Part shown: positions 7,620-10,717 of the stretch, in pieces
Position numbering within the stretch: the first letter of the stretch is position 1
How the letters are laid out: the number at the start of each line of letters is the position of its first letter
Origin: Treponema sp.
GTDB lineage: Bacteria; Spirochaetota; Spirochaetia; Treponematales; Breznakiellaceae
DNA: 10,717 nt
Assembly (NCBI GenBank): GCA_031257695.1
Contig: JAIROB010000016.1
Location: 1-10,717 of the forward strand
Direction of reading: 5' to 3'
Position numbers and translations under genes: made by a program
The notes under the pieces: generated by a model
What the model was told of the DNA's origin: nothing
What the model saw: the letters and a program-made list of their open reading frames with translations, nothing else
Database searches by the model: none

Positions 7620-8725
7620 GTGGAGTCTCCGTTAATTAGTTTTTCAAGCAGTCCCGGCGGCATGGACGCCGCGGACACCAGTTCCGCTCCGGCTGCGTTG
7701 GGAACCACAAAGGCAGGAACGCCGGCCTTTTTCTTTTTATCCCCCGAAAGGGCGCGCATGAAAAGCGCCGCGTCCTTCATGAGCGGGTGGGGGGCTGCGG
7801 TTTCATAGCCGCAGCCGGCGACGGTTTCCTTTATTTTCCGGGCCCGTTTTTCCGGCGTTATCCCCAGGGCAAGGCCGAGTTCACAGGCGCGGACCAGGCC
7901 CCAGGCTACCGCTTCGCCGTGGGACAGGACCCCCAGGCCGGCGGCCGCTTCCAGGGCATGACCGAAGGTGTGGCCCAGGTTGAGCAGCGCCCGCCCGCCG
8001 GAGCTTTCCCGGGGGTCGGCCTCCACGATACGCCCTTTTATCAGGACGGACCGTCCGATAATTTCCTCAAGAACAGGGTAAGCGTTATCGGCAAAGCTCC
8101 GACTGCCGGCAAAAACGCCCCGTATGAATGGCATGAGGGCCTTTGCCTGGTCCAGGGCCTCCGGGGAGCCGTCAAGAACCGCGGTTTTCAGCAGTTCCCC
8201 CATGCCGGACTTCCATTGCTCCGGGGGCAAGGTTTTGAGCGCCTCCAGGGGCAGGTACACCCAGGGAGCGGGATAAAAAGTTCCCGCCAGATTTTTTATG
8301 CCCAAAAGGTCAAACCCCGTTTTTCCCCCCACAGCGGCGTCGATCATGCCCAGGAGGGTGGTGGAAACGAGGCAGAGTTGGGCGCCTCGCATATAGATTG
8401 AAGCGGCGAACGCGGCCAGGTCGGTGACAACCCCGCCGCCTATGCCGATAAAGAGGCCGTCCCGTCCAAGGCCGGACTGACAGGCCGCGGCAAGGATGCG
8501 CTCAACCGAGTCCCAGCTTTTCGCGGCTTCGCCGGGCTTAAGCACGCAAAGGGGATGGCGGAGGGACCCCAGGATCTTTTGCGCCAGGTATTCCCCGTGG
8601 GTGTCGCATACCAGGAGGGCTTTGGGGGCGCGGGTTTCCTCCAGCAACGCGTCCAGGGAAGGGACCTCCTCCCGGATAAAGGTCCGGGAAGGGATTTGTC
8701 CAAAGACAAAGCGGTAATCCTTCAT
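7616..8725 (-). CDS. aroB: 3-dehydroquinate synthase
   Basis: This 369-aa cytoplasmic enzyme converts DAHP to 3-dehydroquinate in the shikimate pathway, using NAD+ and a divalent metal. Visible motifs are PGEAAKSW (64-71), GIGGGVVTDLAAF (94-106), STTLLGMIDAAVGGKTG (121-137) and KNLAGTFYPA (144-153). Metal ligands are E177 (GELLK), H252 (NLGHTFGHALE) and H269 (SHGEAV), and the basic loop DKKKKAG is at 329-335. Length is normal. Relatives making other cyclitols (2-epi-5-epi-valiolone or deoxy-scyllo-inosose synthases) share the fold, but the motifs here read as standard AroB. It starts 2 nt after the regulator stop and overlaps the barrel gene. An operon of regulator, aroB and outer-membrane barrel is unusual, and nothing in the sequence explains the pairing. 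No other shikimate gene is in the window. Confidence 0.93.
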   Translation of the reverse strand: MKDYRFVFGQIPSRTFIREEVPSLDALLEETRAPKALLVCDTHGEYLAQKILGSLRHPLCVLKPGEAAKSWDSVERILAAACQSGLGRDGLFIGIGGGVVTDLAAFAASIYMRGAQLCLVSTTLLGMIDAAVGGKTGFDLLGIKNLAGTFYPAPWVYLPLEALKTLPPEQWKSGMGELLKTAVLDGSPEALDQAKALMPFIRGVFAGSRSFADNAYPVLEEIIGRSVLIKGRIVEADPRESSGGRALLNLGHTFGHALEAAAGLGVLSHGEAVAWGLVRACELGLALGITPEKRARKIKETVAGCGYETAAPHPLMKDAALFMRALSGDKKKKAGVPAFVVPNAAGAELVSAASMPPGLLEKLINGDST

Positions 8726-8727
8726 CT

Positions 8728-9342
8728 CTACACCGTGGCGGAAATCAATTCCGGGGTTTTTTCAAGCACCATTCGGGAAAGATAGAGGACGTTGCCGGGC
8801 GCTTGCCCCCTGCCGGTGGGAATAGTTTCGGCGTACACCCTCAGAGTCGTGTCGTCTGTGAGAGGGGGGACGCTGACTTCCTCCGGAGCCTGAAGGAATT
8901 TCAGCCCCTGGCGGTGGCATGAATGTTCCACGATAAAATCGAGATCGCTCGGCCCCACCAGAATCGCCGAAACCATGCCCCTCCGCTTGGCATCGCTCAT
9001 CGCCTGATCGATTCTTTCCTTGTAAAAGAACACGTTTTTTATGGTCCGCTTGAAATAGGCGTAGCTGCGGCGGATTATTTCATTCATTCCGTCCAGGGTC
9101 ACGGCGTATTGGATATTCCGGCTGTTGAGTTTTTTTATGACGATCCAGCCCTTGCGGGCCAGCCGCTTGATGATAACATTGGTCATGCCCAGGGAGGTTC
9201 CCGCCGCCTGGGCGAGATCCCGCTGGCTAAGGGGCGACCGGCTTTCCGAAGAATCGTACACTTTTTCGAGGATAAGGTATTCTGTGTCCGAAGGGTAATT
9301 GTTCATGGATCTTGAAATCACGTAGGCTCGGCGATACTTCAT
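8728..9342 (-). CDS. winged-helix regulator, MarR/EPS-associated type, with C-terminal extension
   Basis: This is a 204-aa cytoplasmic DNA-binding protein. Residues about 17-85 form a winged helix: EYLILEKVYD, LSQRDLAQAAGTSLGMTNVI as helix-turn-helix, then RLARKGWIVIKKLNSRNIQYAVT as wing. A basic helix with KRTIKNVFFYKERI follows. This pattern resembles the MarR-family regulators that accompany exopolysaccharide clusters. Those are usually only about 100 residues; here an added region (about 122-204, starting AILVGPSDLDFIVEH) is unrecognised and may be a ligand domain. The start is uncertain. ATG at 9342 has GGGGGGAGA about 10 nt upstream, but inside a repeat hairpin. ATG at 9306 (MNNYPSDTEYL) fits the family N-terminus better but lacks a ribosome site. 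A GTG at 9378 would add repeat-encoded residues and is unlikely. It is first in the operon and probably controls it, perhaps also the phosphonate genes. Confidence 0.8.
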   Translation of the reverse strand: MKYRRAYVISRSMNNYPSDTEYLILEKVYDSSESRSPLSQRDLAQAAGTSLGMTNVIIKRLARKGWIVIKKLNSRNIQYAVTLDGMNEIIRRSYAYFKRTIKNVFFYKERIDQAMSDAKRRGMVSAILVGPSDLDFIVEHSCHRQGLKFLQAPEEVSVPPLTDDTTLRVYAETIPTGRGQAPGNVLYLSRMVLEKTPELISATV

Positions 9343-9476
9343 GGGGGGGAAGTCTCCCCCCTCACTCCCACCCTGCACTCCGGTCGAAATGCCAGAGCAA
9401 GCTCTGTCATTTCTCCCTCCGGTTGGTTGTCCGCTACCCCCCTCAACGGGGGGCTCCGCCCCCCGTAACGCCCCCC
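9343..9476 (-). repeat. GC-rich multi-hairpin repeat, long copy (B)
   Basis: This 134-bp element is oriented opposite to copy A (5852-5928). It holds a 9-bp perfect stem ACGGGGGGC/GCCCCCCGT (9446-9454 with 9458-9466). It also holds a two-part stem GAAATG..CAGAG/CTCTG..CATTTC (9386-9397 with 9402-9413, one mismatch), and GGGGGGA/TCCCCCC (9344-9350 with 9355-9361). The outer modules match copy A; the middle is longer and different. Its end touches the ATG at 9342, so it forms the leader of the regulator gene. Its translated frames give only Pro/Gly/Arg-rich peptide, so I do not consider it coding. Confidence 0.75.
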
Positions 9477-9676
9477 TGCCTCAAACCGCTTTATCATTTG
9501 GGCTAAAGCCCCACAGATTCCTCGGGCGTTTCCGAACAAAATTCCGGAAAAATCCCAGAACAGAGGAGCAGCGCATCCCGGCAGAGCATAGACGGCCCGG
9601 AACACGTTCTATGATGCGGTATGTTGTTCAAATCTTGAACAAATATAGTACGGAAGGGGAGGAATTTCAATAGGTC
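9477..9676. other. non-coding stretch with no recognisable gene
   Basis: This lies between repeat B and the left 16-bp inverted repeat. The reading frames crossing it on both strands look unstructured and run into the repeat, so I call no gene. The only organised part is near its right end: an operator-like palindrome, a TATAGT and a GGGGAGG ribosome-site-like run on the plus strand, with only a few codons before a stop. No convincing promoter for the minus-strand regulator was found here. Confidence 0.5.
9624..9642 (+). promoter_or_regulatory. operator-like palindrome
   Basis: TTGTTCAAATCTTGAACAA is an 8-bp perfect inverted repeat with a 3-nt centre. It is followed 1 nt later by TATAGT (9644-9649), a good -10 box, with a poor ATGTTG (9621-9626) at 17-nt spacing as a possible -35. 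A repressor bound to the palindrome would cover this promoter. GGGGAGG at 9657-9663 would be a ribosome site, but no sensible ORF follows. The symmetry is also compatible with a short RNA hairpin. The winged-helix regulator encoded 280 nt away is one candidate binder, which is inference only. Confidence 0.35.
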
Positions 9677-9692
9677 TCCCCCTATGGGCCCG
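9677..9692 (+). repeat. left arm of a 16-bp inverted repeat pair
   Basis: TCCCCCTATGGGCCCG is a perfect reverse complement of 10152-10167. The pair brackets about 490 bp that contain the tRNA-Ala gene and its downstream hairpin repeats. AGGTC touches the left arm on its outer side; on the right AGGTC recurs 5 nt beyond the arm, so there is no clean target-site duplication. Confidence 0.65.
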
Positions 9693-9773
9693 GTTGGGTC
9701 TTCGGGGCTGCGCTGAAATTGTGTTAGGGGTGAAATTATCACTGATTAACAACACCCTCCGCCGTCAAAACGC

Positions 9774-9802
9774 TTGACACACCCGGCCCGGTCAACTATA
9801 GT
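9774..9802 (+). promoter_or_regulatory. strong sigma70-type promoter for tRNA-Ala
   Basis: TTGACA (9774-9779), a 17-nt spacer and TATAGT (9797-9802) form a near-consensus promoter. Transcription should begin near 9809-9811, about 20 nt before the mature tRNA. This is the clearest promoter in the window. Confidence 0.85.
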
Positions 9803-9830
9803 ACATTAGGCACAATAAGCCGGGGTCTTT

Positions 9831-9904
<74 letters not shown>

Positions 9905-9907
9905 ACC

Positions 9908-9928
9908 CTACTTTATCGTAGTTTTTTT
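9908..9928 (+). terminator. possible weak terminator after the tRNA
   Basis: CTAC/GTAG (9908-9911 with 9918-9921) with a 6-nt loop is followed directly by seven T residues. The 4-bp stem is short for an intrinsic terminator, so some transcripts may read on into the hairpin repeats downstream. Confidence 0.4.
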
Positions 9929-9952
9929 GCAACTAAAGTATTAAAACCCCGT

Positions 9953-9971
9953 GGAATTGAACCCCTGACCT
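9953..9971 (-). repeat. 19-nt inverted copy of the tRNA-Ala variable loop and T-arm
   Basis: GGAATTGAACCCCTGACCT is the exact reverse complement of tRNA bases 9875-9893. If transcription continues past the tRNA, this sequence could pair with the T-arm over 19 bp and disrupt tRNA folding; otherwise it is a tRNA-derived fragment. No remaining tRNA body surrounds it. Confidence 0.8.
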
Positions 9972-9977
9972 GCCCCG

Positions 9978-10038
9978 TTGCGGTCCTAGCAGGGCGTAGG
10001 ACCGCAGCGGGGTCTTTGGCCGAAGACACGAAGGTTCA
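9978..10038 (+). repeat. tandem hairpin unit 1
   Basis: This 61-bp unit is identical to unit 2 except at one base (G10007 against A10075). It holds hairpin 1, TGCGGTCCT/AGGACCGCA (9979-9987 with 9998-10006). With flanking CCCCG/CGGGG and one T-G pair that stem grows to 15 pairs (9973-10012). Hairpin 2 is GTCTT/AAGAC (10012-10016 with 10023-10027). The unit ends in GGTTCA and runs into ATTCCCC, giving a 14-nt copy of the tRNA T-arm sequence at 10033-10046. It also contains CGGGGTCTTTGG (10008-10019), which occurs just before the tRNA. Confidence 0.85.
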
Positions 10039-10045
10039 ATTCCCC

Positions 10046-10106
10046 TTGCGGTCCTAGCAGGGCGTAGGACCGCAACGGGGTCTTTGGCCGAAGACACGAA
10101 GGTTCA
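10046..10106 (+). repeat. tandem hairpin unit 2
   Basis: This is the second copy, 68 bp downstream of the first, separated by 7 nt (ATTCCCC). Hairpin 1 is TTGCGGTCCT/AGGACCGCAA (10046-10055 with 10066-10075), extended by CCCC/GGGG around a bulged C. Hairpin 2 repeats GTCTT/AAGAC. CGGGGTCTTTGG lies at 10076-10087. After GGTTCA the sequence diverges, so the T-arm-like tail is incomplete here. The base change G10007 to A10075 swaps a T-G pair for a T-A pair in the stem, so pairing is preserved. Confidence 0.85.
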
Positions 10107-10151
10107 GCCGCCTCCCGTTTTTAGTCTATATGCGTCCCCGCTAACCTCATT

Positions 10152-10167
10152 CGGGCCCATAGGGGGA
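10152..10167 (-). repeat. right arm of the 16-bp inverted repeat pair
   Basis: CGGGCCCATAGGGGGA is the perfect reverse complement of 9677-9692. No transposase or other ORF lies between the arms. Confidence 0.65.
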
Positions 10168-10230
10168 TCCGCAGGTCTTTTCGGTTTTGGGATTTTGAAT
10201 TCGGTATTGCTGCCAGCCGCTTGCATAGCC

Positions 10231-10260
10231 TTGTGTCTGCTCCCCCATTCAGGGTATACT
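10231..10260 (+). promoter_or_regulatory. possible sigma70 promoter for the solute-binding protein gene
   Basis: TTGTGT (10231-10236), an 18-nt spacer and TATACT (10255-10260) lie just before the gene. The start point would fall near 10266, leaving a leader of only about 15 nt that begins almost at the ribosome site (GGAGG, 10269-10273). The -10 box is good and the -35 box is moderate. Confidence 0.45.
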
Positions 10261-10281
10261 CTCCCACTGGAGGAAAAATCA

Positions 10282-10717
10282 ATGAAGAAACTTGTTTGTT
10301 TATTGGCGCTGTCCCTGATTGCCGCGGGGGCGGTTTTTGCGGGGGGCGGTCAGGCCCGCGGCTCCGGCAGGACCTTTACCGTGGCGCTGAGCGAGGATAT
10401 CCGGGCGGTGGATCCCGGCTTGGCCTGGAACTACGTGACCAACCAGGTTACGAACCAGATCACCGAGGGCCTGCTCACCCTGAACAGCAATAACGAGATC
10501 GTGCCGGAACTGGCAAAGAGCTGGAGCCAGAGCGACGACATCACCTATGTTTACGAGGTGCGGGACGATATTGTCTTCTCCGACGGGTCCAAAATGACCA
10601 TGGACGACGTGATCTTTTCCCTGGAACGGTACCGGAACCCCGAGGGCGGGACCTATTTTTCCGATTTCTACGCCGATGTGGAAAGCATCAGCGCCACCGG
10701 GCCCTGGCAGCTTACCA
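10282..10717 (+). CDS. ABC-transporter solute-binding protein, family 5 (oligopeptide/dipeptide type), N-terminal part
   Basis: A frame of 145 codons stays open to the right window edge. The N-terminus is a signal peptide (KK, hydrophobic LLALSLIAAGAVFA, likely cleavage before GGGQ). The mature part reads as a family-5 extracellular binding protein: TFTVALSEDIRAVDPGLA, ITEGLLTLNSNNEIVPELAKSW, YVYEVRDDIVFSDGSKMTMDDVIFSLERY. These proteins deliver peptides, or sometimes sugars and nickel, to an ABC importer; specificity cannot be told from this part. GGAGG (10269-10273) sits 8 nt before the ATG, which fixes the start. No cysteine follows the hydrophobic core, so it is probably not a lipoprotein, unlike many spirochaetal binding proteins. 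It is transcribed away from all the other protein genes. Confidence 0.9.
   Translation, partial: MKKLVCLLALSLIAAGAVFAGGGQARGSGRTFTVALSEDIRAVDPGLAWNYVTNQVTNQITEGLLTLNSNNEIVPELAKSWSQSDDITYVYEVRDDIVFSDGSKMTMDDVIFSLERYRNPEGGTYFSDFYADVESISATGPWQLT

Noticed and set aside
9339..9605. Minus-strand frame of 88 codons across repeat B
   Set aside because: It is translated palindromic repeat, rich in Pro, Gly and Arg, with no family resemblance.
9611..9673. Short plus-strand frame MMRYVVQILNKYSTEGEEFQ
   Set aside because: It is only 20 codons, has no good ribosome site, and is laid over the palindrome and -10-like box.
9978..10106. CRISPR array
   Set aside because: There are only two units with a 7-nt gap, no spacers of normal length, and no cas genes.
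10221..10493. Plus-strand frame of 90 codons overlapping the binding-protein start
   Set aside because: It is in a different frame from the gene with GGAGG, signal peptide and family motifs; it is a shadow.

Overview
The window looks like a chromosomal piece of a moderately GC-rich treponeme-like spirochaete. The clues are the secreted solute-binding protein start (a KK...AGAVFAGGGQ-type leader, which I associate with termite-gut treponemes), spirochaete-style phosphonate genes, and a diderm outer-membrane barrel. I cannot name the species.

Positions 1-5789 (minus strand, transcribed right to left) hold a tight operon: PEP mutase (pepM), phosphonopyruvate decarboxylase (ppd), a fused cytidylyltransferase/2-aminoethylphosphonate (AEP) transaminase of the PntC type, and UDP-glucose 6-dehydrogenase (ugd). 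A 29-residue membrane peptide and the start of one further gene at the left edge probably follow. The predicted chemistry is PEP -> phosphonopyruvate -> phosphonoacetaldehyde -> AEP -> CMP-AEP. CMP-AEP would be an activated headgroup for decorating a surface glycan or lipid, and UDP-glucuronate would be a sugar donor for the same surface material. No phosphonyl transferase lies in the window.

Positions 6009-9342 (minus strand) hold a second tight operon: a MarR/EPS-type winged-helix regulator, 3-dehydroquinate synthase (aroB), and a single-POTRA Omp85-like barrel that starts at TTG. The two operons are separated by a 219-nt gap carrying a GC-rich hairpin repeat. A longer, inverted relative of this repeat abuts the regulator start.

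Positions 9343-10281 are non-coding and rich in repeats. They hold an operator-like palindrome with no gene behind it and a 16-bp inverted repeat pair about 490 bp apart. Inside that pair are a tRNA-Ala(GGC) with a strong sigma70 promoter, a 19-nt inverted copy of the tRNA T-arm, and two tandem 61-bp hairpin units that share short sequences with the tRNA locus.

Positions 10282-10717 (plus strand) hold the start of a family-5 ABC-transporter solute-binding protein, cut by the window edge.
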